DNA from: Meloidogyne chitwoodi
Taxonomy: Eukaryota; Nematoda; Chromadorea; Rhabditida; Meloidogynidae
Assembly: GCA_015183035.1 (NCBI GenBank)
Contig: JACZZP010000006.1
Location: 1,488,001 to 1,552,000 of the forward strand
Direction of reading: 5' to 3'
Length of the DNA stretch: 64,000 bases
Shown here: positions 1-13,100 of the stretch, in pieces
How the letters are laid out: every line of letters starts with the position of its first letter
Numbering within the stretch: position 1 is the stretch's first letter
The notes under the pieces: model-generated
Seen by the model: the letters and a program-made list of their open reading frames with translations, nothing else
What the model was told of the DNA's origin: nothing
Database searches by the model: none
Program-made: the position numbers and the translations under genes

Positions 1-3000
1 AGGTTGTCCAAAAATTAACCAACCATCATCTTTTATTACATTTTCTGGTGAAACTTCAAAATTGCATTTAATTATAGTTTCTTTTATTGTTAAAGCCAAA
101 AAGTCTGGTGCATTTTCATAAATATTTAGATCATCTAAAAAATATTTTTTGAATTTATTAAATATTATAAGTATATTTAAATAAAGTTATTTTTTATTAA
201 AGCAAATAATTTTATTATTTATTTAAAATTATTTTTAAATTAAAAAGTAATAAATTATATAAATATTTTATTTTTTAAAGAAAATAAAAAACAAACCTAT
301 ATTTTCATCTTTTAATCTTTTTTTTAATTTTAATAAAAATTTTTGTTGTAAAATATATTTTTTATCAATTTTTTTTTCTTTTTTTTCATCTTTTTTATTT
401 TTAAAAATATAATTTGATGTTCTTCTAAAAATATTTTTATTTTCTTTTTCTTTATTTTGTTCATTTAAATCAATTGTTTCTTCTGATTTATTAATTTTAT
501 CATCTCTTTTATCTTCTTTATCAATTTCTAAAGCAGTAAATTGTAAAATTTTTGCAAATAATCTGCAATCTTTTATTTCACTTTTATATTCAATAATTGT
601 CTCAAAATTAGAAAGAGCTTTTTTTAGATTATTTATATCTTCTTTATTATTATTTTCAATCTAAAAATAATAATTATTAATTTAAATAATTTAATTAGTT
701 TGGAAGAAAAATTAAAAAAATGTTTTATAAATTTATGAGAGAAAAATCTACTAATATTTATTTTATTTTTTGAATTTTTTAATAAGATTTATTTATTTAA
801 AATATAACAATAATTTTATAACAAACTTTTTTTAATATTTTATTCACAGAATTGTTAATTTTTTCATATTTTTCTATAATTTCCTTAAAATAATTGGAAA
901 ATTCATTATCTTCATTTTCACTTTTCATTAAATAATCTTTTAATTTTAATTTACCTTCTTTTATTTCTTTTTTTATATTTTCAAAATTATTTAAAATAGT
1001 CATATAATGATGACTTTCTGTTAATGTTAATTTATTATCTTCAATATATTCTCCTAAAAAAATAAGAAATATTAAATTAAATAATATTTTTTAAAATTAA
1101 ATTACCTATTTCTCCAATAAATGTATTAAACTTTTCTTCATCAATTCCAGGCATATTTGGCATTTTTTCCAAAGGCCCAGACAAATATGAAATATTAAAA
1201 GTTAAATCTTCTTGTATATCTTCATCTTAAAATTAATTAAATAATAATATTTATACAAAAAAAGAAAATACAATTTAGTAATTAAAAACTGATTTTTAGC
1301 TTTTATTTGTTTATTTTATTTAATTCTATATTAACACGTCTTAATTTCTATTTATGTATCTATTATTATTTTAAAAAAGTTAAAAGTAATATATATTTAC
1401 TTTTTAAAAAATTACTAATTTTATTTTTAACAAACCTTTAACTAAAGGAAGTGCCAATTTACTAATATTTATTTGTTTAAATAATGACTCTTTAACTGGA
1501 TTTCCTCTCATTTTATTCCAAAGTGATGTAATGCCTTTATATGATACAATCATAAATTTAGTAATTCCCTTTCCATATTTATACAAAATTTGAGCTTTTG
1601 GATGATATACTTTATAAACTTCTTTTTCTTTAATTTCTTGAAATTCTTTATCTGGATGTTCCATTTGTTTTATTGTCCGGTCAATAATAAGTCGAACCTT
1701 TATTTTATAAATAATGAAACATTTTTATATTAACAAAAAAATTCTATTTAACAAAATATATATAAAAATTATTCAAAAAATTCTTAAAACAACTTTAAAC
1801 AATTTTTTTACCATTTGTCTATTCTTCATTGAATCTGTACTCCACCATTTTTCAATTTTTTCAGCACCAAAATAATTTGATGTTACAATACCGGTACCAA
1901 GTGAGAGAATTTCTGTTGGAGTATTCACAATAATTAGAAAAACCTTTACCATATTTTCAAGTATTTTAGGTTTACCGGTAGGAAAGAACAAAACGAGTAA
2001 TACAATTTCACTTAATAAAGAGCCAATTCCCATTGAATTTATAGCCAATGAAGACTTTTTCTGAATATCCATAGATGCTTCAATTTTTGCTTTAATATGT
2101 TCACTAAAGGCAATATTTCTTTCCTCATCTGTAATAACTGGAGATGTTTCTATTTTTGGAGCAAATTGACGAAAAGTTATTTTATTCCAAAAATTATTTC
2201 TTTTATTTTTTAACTTTTCTCTCCATTCAACAACAATTGTATCTTTATCAGGTTTTGGAAAAAATCCTTGGTCATATAATTTATAAAGAGCAGTACGTTG
2301 AAGATCTCTCCATTCATTAAATTCTAAAGGTACCATTGCTCCAGAAGTAGATGCAGCAATCTATTATTTATTTAATTAATTATTAGAAAATAAATAAATA
2401 TTTAATTTTAACTTGATTTGAAGGAATATTTGGAAATAATAAGCTCCATCCCAACTTTTTTGCTATTTCTTCCATTTCTAATGTATTATTCAAAATAGAA
2501 CCACCAGAAGCAATTTTTCCAGCAGCATATGCATCTTTTAAATTATCAAGGAATTTATCCAAAGTTGAAGGCCAAAATGCTCCTCCATCTAATGTATTCA
2601 AAAATCGTTTAATTACAAGAGAATCAAAAGTTTCCGCAATAAGAGGAGTTGTTGAATATAAAAATATCCCAACAATATGACCACAAAGAGGACAATGAAC
2701 TGCTATTAATCCAACTATTACAGGCCAAAGAATAACATCTAGAATAAATGCAATTAAACCAGCACCTCCAACGCTTAATATCATTGCTTTTACTATATCT
2801 TTAGTTAATTGTTTGGCATTGTAAACTGAACCAATTATTTGTGCACCCATTCTATAAATTAAATAATTAAATTAAAAAATTTACTATTTATTCTTTAATA
2901 TAAAATTTTAAACATTTTGGTATTTCCATTAAAAGTAGTAATTTTAATAAATTGGAAATGATCATTATTAGATATTTATTAATTTTAAAGAATTAATATT

Positions 3001-5719
3001 TGGAATATATAGGTAATATAATTGTCAGATTTATTTAAATTTATATTTTAATATTTTTATTTAAATAAAAAAACAATAAAAATAACCTTCCACGGAATTC
3101 TAAATGTATAGGATCATCGTTTCCTTTATAAATCATTACAGCTAATATTGGTTCTTTTATTTGATAACAAATATTAATATCTTTATCAATATTTAACAAA
3201 TCATTTTTAAAAGCAATAAAAACTTCTTTATCAAAATTTCTATAATTTTCTATTTTCTTTTTTCCTTTTTTAGTTTTTTTCATAAACCATTCTAAGAAAC
3301 GACGTTTAAAACTTAATTTAAGCCATTTAAACTCTTCATTTAGTACATTATTTATATATTCATCTGTTATATCTTCTTTTATTTCTTCTTGTATATTTTT
3401 ACCTTTATTTTTATTTATTTGAGAAAGTTCAATTTCAGATGCTTGAGCTTTTCCTTTATTTGATTCTATTCTTTCAATATTACCTTCTTCTAAAGGTTGT
3501 TTTTCTTTATTCCCTTCATTTTGTCCTTTTTTTAATTCTTTTTCTTTCTTTTTCATTTCACGAAAAATAAATCTCATTAATTTATCATCTAATTTTTCCT
3601 CCCATTTATTTACATGATTACCAAATAGATCATCAATTTCCTCTTCTTCTATGGTTTGATGTCTCTCCTCAAAGTCTTTTTCTTCCTTTTTATTATTTTT
3701 CTTTGGAGGCCAACTAATAAATTTTTCTGGATTTTTGAGAAATTCTATTATTTTTTCGTATTCCTCTCCAGTAATATTTTTGAAACGTTTATTTGTTGGT
3801 TTAACACTTACTCCAAAATTTACTTCCTAAATAATAATAAAAAAATAATTTTTATTAAATAATCTGGTCATTATCAGGTGAAGTAAGTAAATTCCCTTGT
3901 ATAACAATTAAAGTTTTCCTAAGTATTAACAAATAATTCCAATTATGAGGTGAATTCTTCAACTATTATCCCTATCACTGACTACATCTTATTTCTTATA
4001 GACCACATCCTCTAAAAAACAAATAAAACCTGAAGAAATTTAAATGGATGAACTTTTTGTTCAGTAATAACTTTATGGCCATCTTCATCTTTTTTTACTT
4101 CAATTTTTTCTTCAAATATAATTCTTGCTTTCTCTTCCCAATCATTAAGTATTCTTTTCCAATCATTTATTCTAGCTTTCTTTTTTTCATTAGTTTCTAA
4201 AATATTTATTTCATTTAGCCATTTCTTTTTAATTGATTTAATTCTTTCTTTAATTTCTAATTTTAATTTACCATCCATTTTTATCTTTCCAGCTTTTTCC
4301 AATTTTTTAATACCTTTAATATCTTTATCTTCAATATCATCATCAGCATTTTCATCAATATCATCATTTGACGTTTGTTGATCCTATTAATATATTTTTT
4401 ATTTATTATTTCTTAATAATATTATTTTTAAAAGAGATCAAAATACAATTTAAAAAAATAATATAAATATTTATGTATAAATTAGATTTAATAATAAAAA
4501 AAACCTTTAAACGAATATGTTTTAGAGAATCAACTGAACGAGATCGTTCATGTTTAATTTCCTGCTCTTTCGAAGTTCCTGTATTTATTTGCTGGAATGA
4601 ATAATATGTGTTTAATTCTTTTTTTTTATTAGGTGATGGTGTAAGACCTGACGATAACATTCTTTTTTGTTCTTCACCCTCTTCTTGTCTATCAGATAAA
4701 AGTGGTGAATTTACCTTTTCTTCTTCAGGTATTTCTTCCTTCGGTATTGAAATTGAAGATGATCTTGATTTAAATATTCCAAATGGGTTTTTATACCAAT
4801 TTATTATTCCCATTTTTTTGTGTTTATTTACATCTTTTTCAATACTTTTCACAAGTTTTCTCAATATTTTTGCTGCTCTTTTGAAAACCTTTTTAGCAAC
4901 ATTTTTAATTCTATGTCTCTTTGAAATTTCATATTTATATTCCTTTTCTGGTATTTTTTCCCAATCTAAAAATATATTTTCTTTTCCAAATCCTTTACTT
5001 CCTTTGTAAATAGCCTCTAGTAAAGCATATGTACTTAATTGAACATTTCCCTCATCATCATCATCTTCATCTTCGTCATCTTCATTATTTTCTTCTTTAT
5101 CTTTTTCTTCTTCTCCTTCCTCCATCTTTGGTTTAATATAAACCATTTTTTCTTCACCATGAATTAATTCCTCTAAATCATCTCCCGAAAAATCCAAAGC
5201 AGAATCAAAGAGAAATGCTTTTCCAAAAATATTTTTTGGCAGAGGAAAACTAATGTTACATTTATTTTTAGGCAATGATATATTCTCAAATTGTTCTTTC
5301 AATTCCAAAGGAATTTTATCAATTTTTAAATAAACATATTCCAATATTTTTGCAACGGTTATATCCTTTGATGTTATATTTTTACATTTTTTTAAATTTT
5401 TTGATGTTTCAGAAGTTTCTTCATTTTTATTTAAAGCTTCATTCTTCTCTGAATATTCTTCTTTACAAAAAATTTTAGCCTCGATGACTTGAGGCTTAAA
5501 ATATTTGTTTTTCCCAACCAATTTCTGAACATATTCTTCAGCAACAAGTTTATCTGTTTTAAATTTTGAATATTCATTTCGGTTAGATTCCATTGAACTA
5601 ATTCTTGAAACACGTCCAGAATGTTTTCTACTTGAACCAGTTTTACAATGAACATTTTGAATTAAAAAAATAAATAAATAAAATAATAAAAGTGTTAGAA
5701 ATGATTTTTTTCGATTCAT
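1..5719 (-). CDS. Gene A: large secreted multi-exon protein, unknown family, 3' partial
   Basis: I do not recognise this protein. Ten exons are seen: 5719-4505, 4383-4030, 3826-3087, 2851-2413, 2360-1812, 1697-1436, 1225-1106, 1053-827, 660-297 and 134 to beyond 1. All join in frame through GT-AG introns, giving at least 1,468 codons. The start ATG at 5719 opens a signal peptide (LTLLLFYLFIFLIQNVHC). Exon 1 then has a Ser/Arg-rich stretch, a conserved block (KILEYVYLKIDKI, FPLPKNIFGKAFLFD) and a long Glu/Asp run. Exons 2 and 3 are charged. Exon 4 is Gly-rich and hydrophobic (LSVGGAGLIAFILDVILWPV), as is part of exon 5. Exons 8-10 are charged and coiled-coil-like. Every exon has a counterpart of the same phase in gene B, so this is a tandem duplicate. 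It reads off the left edge. Secretion is predicted; function is unknown, and an effector or surface role would be guesswork. Confidence 0.75.
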
Positions 5720-7115
5720 CTAAATATTTTTTTTAATTTATTTATTTAGGTAAATTTATCCCTAAACTCAATAATTTGAGAATATATTTTTTCTATTTTT
5801 CAAAATTCTCAATATTGTCTTTCAAATTAACAGAGAAATTAAAAGAGAAATTTATTATTTAATTAAATTAAGGACTAAAAAATTTAATTGAAAAATTTCG
5901 AATAAGACTGTGAATAAGATCTCCTCTCTATTTATTATATATTAAATTATAAGAGGAGGAATAGTTACACGTTTTTCCCCTTCTTTTTAAGAAATCAAAG
6001 GGCCCATGCCTTTTGCACTTCGGGGAGAGAAAATTTATCTTATTAAAAAGAAAATAATCGGAGAGATTAAAGAAAAATAAATAAAAAAGTACAAATGTAT
6101 TTTATATTATTTAAATGAAAAAATGAAAAGTGGAATTATTAAAATTAATTGCCAAATAATGCACTAATATGGTGAGTTGTTATGTTGAAATTTATTTTAG
6201 TTATGAAAGAATTATTTTATTTATATACATATGACTTTATGGAATTGTTTTGCTTAGGATTTTTTATATATTTTTTTATAAATTAATTATTTCATTTACC
6301 TATATTTATTCGTTTTTATTTGGAAGTGTTTATTAAGTATATTTGTATTTAGAAACCGAACTTGAGCTTTGATCGAGATTAGATTCTCGAAAAATCTCAT
6401 TCCGATATCATGAGAAATATCGCGTGATCTTGTATCGATTCGACTCTATTTCTATTTATTTTTCAGGTTATTTAAAGTTTTTTGTTAATTAAAGTTAGTT
6501 AATAAAGTTGTTTAGAATTTAAATTTAAAATTTTTTATATATTTTTGACCACTAATTTAAAACAAAAATTAAAATAAAACAAAGATTTCAAATTTAAAAA
6601 AATTTATGCAATATATGTATAATTTACTACTACTCCCATAAAAACTACAATTTTTGATAATATATCAAATAAATATATGAAAATAAAAAAACAGTCTAAA
6701 CTCTTGTTATATTTAAATAAATAATTTGTAAATATTCTAATAATTATTTTTTAATTTAATTAATATAATAAGGTTTGACTGTTATAGTTGTTTTACGTTG
6801 TTAAATTTAAATAAATAAATAAAATATAATTTTTAGTTTAAAATAATATGTATGCAATAATCAAAAAAATTTCTCAATATGAGTAAAATTAAATAATATT
6901 ATTTATATGAATTTATGTTTTTAAAATTTAATAATTTTCTGAATTGTAATTTTGTTAATAACATGATTGTAAGGGTATAATTTAAGAAGGTAGAAAAATA
7001 ATTTAAAATTTTCAGGTGTTAGTTTTTAAAACACTTCTAGGTATAAACCCAAATAAATAAAAATAAAATAAATTTATATAAAATAACTTTTTGTATTTTT
7101 TTGTTTTAAGCATAT
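5720..7115. other. Intergenic spacer between genes A and B
   Basis: About 1.4 kb of A+T-rich sequence between the 3' end of gene B (7116) and the start of gene A (5719); both genes read leftward, so it holds gene A's promoter region. Two less A+T-rich patches lie at about 5960-6040 and 6350-6450. No convincing coding exon, tRNA or repeat element was seen. Confidence 0.6.
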
Positions 7116-10100
7116 TTAATGCTTTAATACATTCATTTCTTCAAAACGTTCAAATTTTAAATGTTGAGTATTAATTGAACAAAATGAATGCCAATTTTGT
7201 AATAAATGTTTTTGAAATAATTTACATTTATTTTCCTCAATATTATCACATTTTTCTAAAAGTTTTTCTTCAAATTGTTTTTGTATATTTTCATAATATC
7301 TTTAAAAAATATAAATTTATAATAAATATATTATTTTAAATTTACTTTATATTTAAACGAGTTCCTCCTAAAATTTCTTCTAATTCCAATCCATATTCTT
7401 GTCCAATTCCATTACTTAAAAATTCAGAAAATTTAACTTGTCCATCATCATTAAATGAATTTAAAATTCTTTTAGTTAAACAATAACCAATAAATAATGA
7501 ACCAGAATTTTTATAATTATTTTTAATTAAATTAAATTCTGGTAATATTTGTTCATAAAATATATTTTTATTTTCTTCTTCTTCTTCTTTTTTAAAATAT
7601 ATTTTATTCCAATTATTTTTTAAAAAATTATATTTTTCTTTTAAACGTTCATTAAATTCTTCATTTGAATTAATAAATTCATTCATTGAATTTATTATTT
7701 TTTTAATTAATTCTTTTTCTTCTAAAATATTTTTATTTTTTTTCCCTTTCTTTTTTGCTTTTTTCACAATTTTTAATAATTCTTTAAAATAAATTATTAA
7801 TGGATTTATATTTTCAATTTTAATAATTATATTTTTTAATAATTTATTTATATCATTATTTTTTAATTTTTTTAAATCATTAATTTCATTAATAACTTTA
7901 TTAATTGATTTATTAATTTCATCAGAATTATTTTTTAATTTTTTTAAATCATTAATTTTTGTTTCTTCTTCATTTATTTCTTCATTTAATAATTTAAATT
8001 GTTCCAAATTTATTGTTAATTTTTCAATTTTACATTTATCTTTAAATTCTTTAAAAATATTATTATCATTATTCATTTGAGTGTTTTCTTCTTCTTCTTT
8101 ATTATTTAATAATATTTTAATTATTGAAATAATTTCAATACATTTTTGATAATTTATTTTTAATTTAATATTCCATTCAAATTGATTCAAAAATTTATAA
8201 TTAACTTTAGATAAATCTTTTTTTATTTTATCAATGCTTTTTGATGGATCATTGATAATATTTTCAATCTAAAATTATATTTAAATAATTATTATTAATT
8301 TTTATAAATTATTTATTTATTAAAAAATAAATAATATATATATTTATATAAATATATAAATATAATTTAGATTACCTTTTTTAATAAATTTATAATTTTT
8401 TTATAATATATTTTTTCATTATTTTGTTGTTGAGATGTTGAAGGTTCCAATTGTTGACTTATATCAATAATTTCTTTAATAGAAGATGATGTAGGTTCTT
8501 CTGTTGTTTGAATATTTGATTTTTGTTCTAATAAATTTATTTTATTTTCATTTATAATTAAATCCAACATATAATTAGCTTCAAGAAATGAAACTTTATA
8601 ACTAGCTGAAATAAATAAAATAATTTATATTAAAAATTATAATATATAATTAAAATATATAATTTAAAAAAAAACAAAAGATAAAATAAAATAAAATTTA
8701 AATTTCTTACATATTTTATTAAAAATCTCTTTTTTCACATCAATTGGTAATCCATCTATTATAATATTACTATTTTCATTTTCTTTTTCAAAATAATATG
8801 CCAATAAAAATCCATCTTTTTGTATTCCAATTTCATTTTCATTATCTTTAAAAAAATATTATTTTATTTTAAATTTATTCCCTTTATTAATTTAATAAAC
8901 AAACTTTGAATTGCCCATTCTTCTGGTCTTTCAAATTTTATAGTTTTTTTATCAATATAACAATAATTATTCCAATTATTTTTTAAATTATCATTAATTT
9001 TGTTTTTAAAATAATTTTTAATTTCTTCATAATATCTGTAATTTATTAAAAATTAAATAAATATACATATTTTTCTTACAATTTATCAACTCTTTTTATT
9101 CCCATTTTTTTATTTAATTCAATTCCATATTCTATTAAATTTGGATAATAAATACTTAAATAATTAAAATCAACTAATCCATCTTCATTAAATATTTCCA
9201 AAAATTGATTTGTTAAACAATAAACAATTGCTTTTAAACTTGAAATATTTAATAATTCTTCAGTTGATTCTTGTTGAATTATTTGACTTTGAGGAAGCTA
9301 AAAATTAATAAGTTTTTTTAAAGGAAATAAAATTAATTCTTAAGAAATTTTCAATTTTTTTTTAAGTTATATTTTTTTTAATTAAATAAAAGAGTCATTA
9401 ATTTAATCTATTTAATTTATTTTTAATTATAAATTTAAAATTAACTAACTAATTCTAAAATTCCCGTTTCTGAATAACTTTGTTCAATTTCTTTTCCTTT
9501 ACTAGATTCAACATTTTTAATTGTTTTTTGTAATTTTTCATAATTTTTAACTAAAAAAATTAATTTATTTTTTAATTCTTCAATATTAATATATTTTTCT
9601 TTTTCTTTATTTAATTTTTCAATCTCTAAATTTAATTTTTCTTCATAATTATTAATTTCAGTAATTAATTCATTATAAAATAATCAAAATCAATTCCATC
9701 ATTTTTCTTTTGTTTTTTAAATTTTTTATAAGAATAATCATCAAATATTTTAAAATCAAATTCTTTTATTTTATTTTTTGATTCTTCATATTTTTTAAAT
9801 TTATTATCAATATATTTTTTAATTAATTTTGTTTTACTTTCAAATAATTCTTTATTAATTTTTTTAACAACTTTTTTAGGTTTCATAAAGTTTATCATCT
9901 TTTCCATTCTTGATTTTTGGTTGTTATTTTCTACAGATTCATTTTCTTTTTCGAAATCATTAGCTTTTTTAGTCTCTAAAACAATAAATTTCATAAAATT
10001 AAGATATAATGCACATTCATTCAATTCTTTTAAATCATTTGAAGTTTTATCATCTACTTTTTCTTTGTTTATAAACTAAAAATATTATTTAATTTTAAAA

Positions 10101-13100
10101 AATAAATAAAATAAAATTCTTTTTTTTAATTTATTTAATAAATATTTAATTATTAATTTTTATATAAACTTTTTTATCAATTTTTGTTATTAATTCTTGT
10201 ATTGTAACAATTTTATTTTCTTTCATTATACTATAAAATGATGCAATAATTGAATGTGCTTCAGTAAATGAAAGTCTATGTTTTTGTAAAATATCCACTT
10301 AATTTTAAAATAAATATATGAGTATTATATATTTAAAATTTTAAAAAGAAAATCGTTCTTCAATTCATTTGTTTTGACTTTAATTAAATCAAACAGGCTT
10401 TATATTTGTTTTTTTTTCTGAGATTGGAATTCCCGATTTCAGAAAATTTCGAATTACTTTTTTATCAGTACAATCTCTGATATATTATATTTTTTTAATT
10501 ACCTGAATTCTTTTTAAAAGTAGTCCAATCACTTCCTTTCAAATTTAAATAATTTCCAATTCCTTCAATATTAATAAAATCCATGTCCGCAAAACGAAAA
10601 CCATCATCATTTACTATTTTTATTTAAATATATAAAAATAATTAAAAAATAATTAATTAAATAAAATTATTATTATTAAATAAAATATCTAAATTAATAA
10701 AAAAAATATTAAAATACAAGTTTCTAATGCCCAATCTTCAGGTCTTTCAAATTGAACATAATCTCTTTCTATGGCACAAATATAACTCCAATTATTTTTT
10801 AAAAATGAATTTAATTCTTTTCTTTTCATTACCTTTGACATTTTTTGAATAATTTTTTCTTTAAAATTATTTTCAATATTTATATAATATCTTAAAATTT
10901 AATTATTTATTTAATTAATTTATTTATTTTCTTACTCTAAATTAACTCTTCTATCACCCAATAAATTATTTATTTCATTTATATATTCTAACAAATATTT
11001 ATTGCTTGGTAATGAAAATTTAATTTTTTCCTGTCCTTTATTATTAAAAATAAATTGAAAACGTTTTGCCAAACAATAACCAATAAATAAATGACTATAT
11101 TTTTTTAAATCTTTTTTATTTCCAAAATTTATTTCAATTAATTCTTTCCAATTTTCATTTAAAAATTCAAACTTTTTGAATATACGATTAAGATAATCTT
11201 TGGATTCTTTTTTTATCTAAAATAAATAAATATAAATATGTTTTGATAGTTTTAACTTACATTATCTTTAATTTCTTTTTTAATTTCATTTAAATTAACG
11301 AAATTTTGTATATTTTTAATTTTTTCAAAAATTATATTTTTCTTGTCTAATTCATCTTTATTTTGTTTTAAATTTTCAATAAATTCTTCTATTTGTTCTT
11401 TACCAATCCTTTTTAAAAATTTTTCCAAATTCAAAATATTGTTTTGCCATTCCATCTTTTTCTCTTTTAATGCATTTATTATTCCATTATTTGTTTTCTG
11501 TTTTTTATTTATTTCATCTTTCAAATTTTCAATAAAATTATATTTAAAACCTTCACATTGATTATATATTTTAATTGTTATTTCCTTTATTTCTTTATTT
11601 TCTTCAATTTCATTATTTCTAAAATTATTTTCACAAATCGAAATTAATTTATTAATTAAAGATGCCAAATATTCTGGAGAACCATTGCCATCATAATCAT
11701 CTTTGAAAAAATTAAACAAAATATTTAAAATACTTTTTTTATTCAATCTATATTTTACTTTTTTATTAAAAGGCCAGAATTTTCAAAAAAGCTATTTGTT
11801 TATTATTTTTTTGTAACAAATCTTTAGCTTAGTTATACCAAATTTAAAAAAAATAAAATAATAAAATATTATACCTATATTTTGTAATTCACCATTATTA
11901 ATTCGTTTAATTTATTTTTTAATTTATCTAAAAATTCTTTATCTAATAAAGATTTTTTATAAATATTATTTTTTTCTTTATTGTTATTATTTCCTGAATT
12001 TTCTTCTTCATTTTCCTTTTTAATTTCATTATCTTCATTATTTCCTTTATTTATATTCCTTAATTCAATATCATTTTTTTCATATTCTTTTTCAATATTT
12101 AAAAAAATAAATTGTAAAATTTTTGCAAATAAATTAATATTTATTAATTTACTTCTATAATTAATATTTGTTTCAAAATTAGAGACAATTTCTTTTAATT
12201 CATTTAAAAGAAATAAATTTTCATCTTTTTCATGTTCAAGCTAAAAATAAAATTTTTTTTACAAATTAATTTTTAATTGTTATTTAAACGTAAAAATGTA
12301 CTAACTTTAATAAATTTTTGTCTAATTATCTATAATATTTATTAATTTTTTACAACAAAGTTATAGAAAAATAATAAATTTGTTTGATAAATAAAATTTA
12401 AGAATAAATTATAAAATTTTAATTAAATTTAGAATATTAAATAAAACGAACATTATTTAAAATGTCAAAAACATTTTTGTTGATTGGCTCATATTCTTCA
12501 ATTATTTCTTTAAAATATAATGAAAATTCTTCATTTTCATTATATTCACTTTCAATTTCTGAATCTTTTAATTCTGGTATTATTTTTTTATTTGGATTAT
12601 TTTCCCATTCATTTAATATAGTTATAAAATGATGACTTTCAGTTAATGTCATTTTATGATTTTCGTGAAATGGTACTAAAAAAATTAATTAAATTTTTAT
12701 AGAAATTATAAAAATATATTTACTTATTTCATTGATAAATTTATCAAATTTATAATCCTTAAATCCAGGCATTTTTAGCACTTTATCCAATGGTTTAGAC
12801 AAATAAGCAATTTTAAATGTTAAATCTTCTCTTTTATCATTTTCTGTATTAAATGTTAAATCTTCTTTTTCATCTTCTTCTGTAATAATTTAAAAAAAAT
12901 TTAATTGTTTAATTAGAGGATTTTTTTTACAATTGGGAGAAAAAGTTAAAACAATTTTTAAATCATAAATTTTTTAAATTAAGCAACACCTTTGATAAAA
13001 GATTGAAAATCTCCTCCCTTTAAAATATCCCCACTAATGCCAAATTTGAAGTTACGTATTCAAGTAAAATAAGTTAAATAAATATTATTTTAATTATAAT

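Noticed and set aside
4608..5009. 133-codon open frame on the plus strand
   Set aside because: It is the antisense shadow of gene A exon 1, whose low-complexity acidic sequence leaves the other strand open.
7342..11746. Possible EF-hand loops (FNDDGQVKFSEF and similar)
   Set aside because: Only the D-D-G core and a few hydrophobics fit; the first calcium ligands are missing and copies vary too much to call EF-hands.
11747..11875. Splitting gene B into two genes at the exon 9/10 break
   Set aside because: No ATG or promoter-like start for a downstream gene, exon 10 matches gene A exon 10 in sequence and phase, and a one-base error explains the break better.
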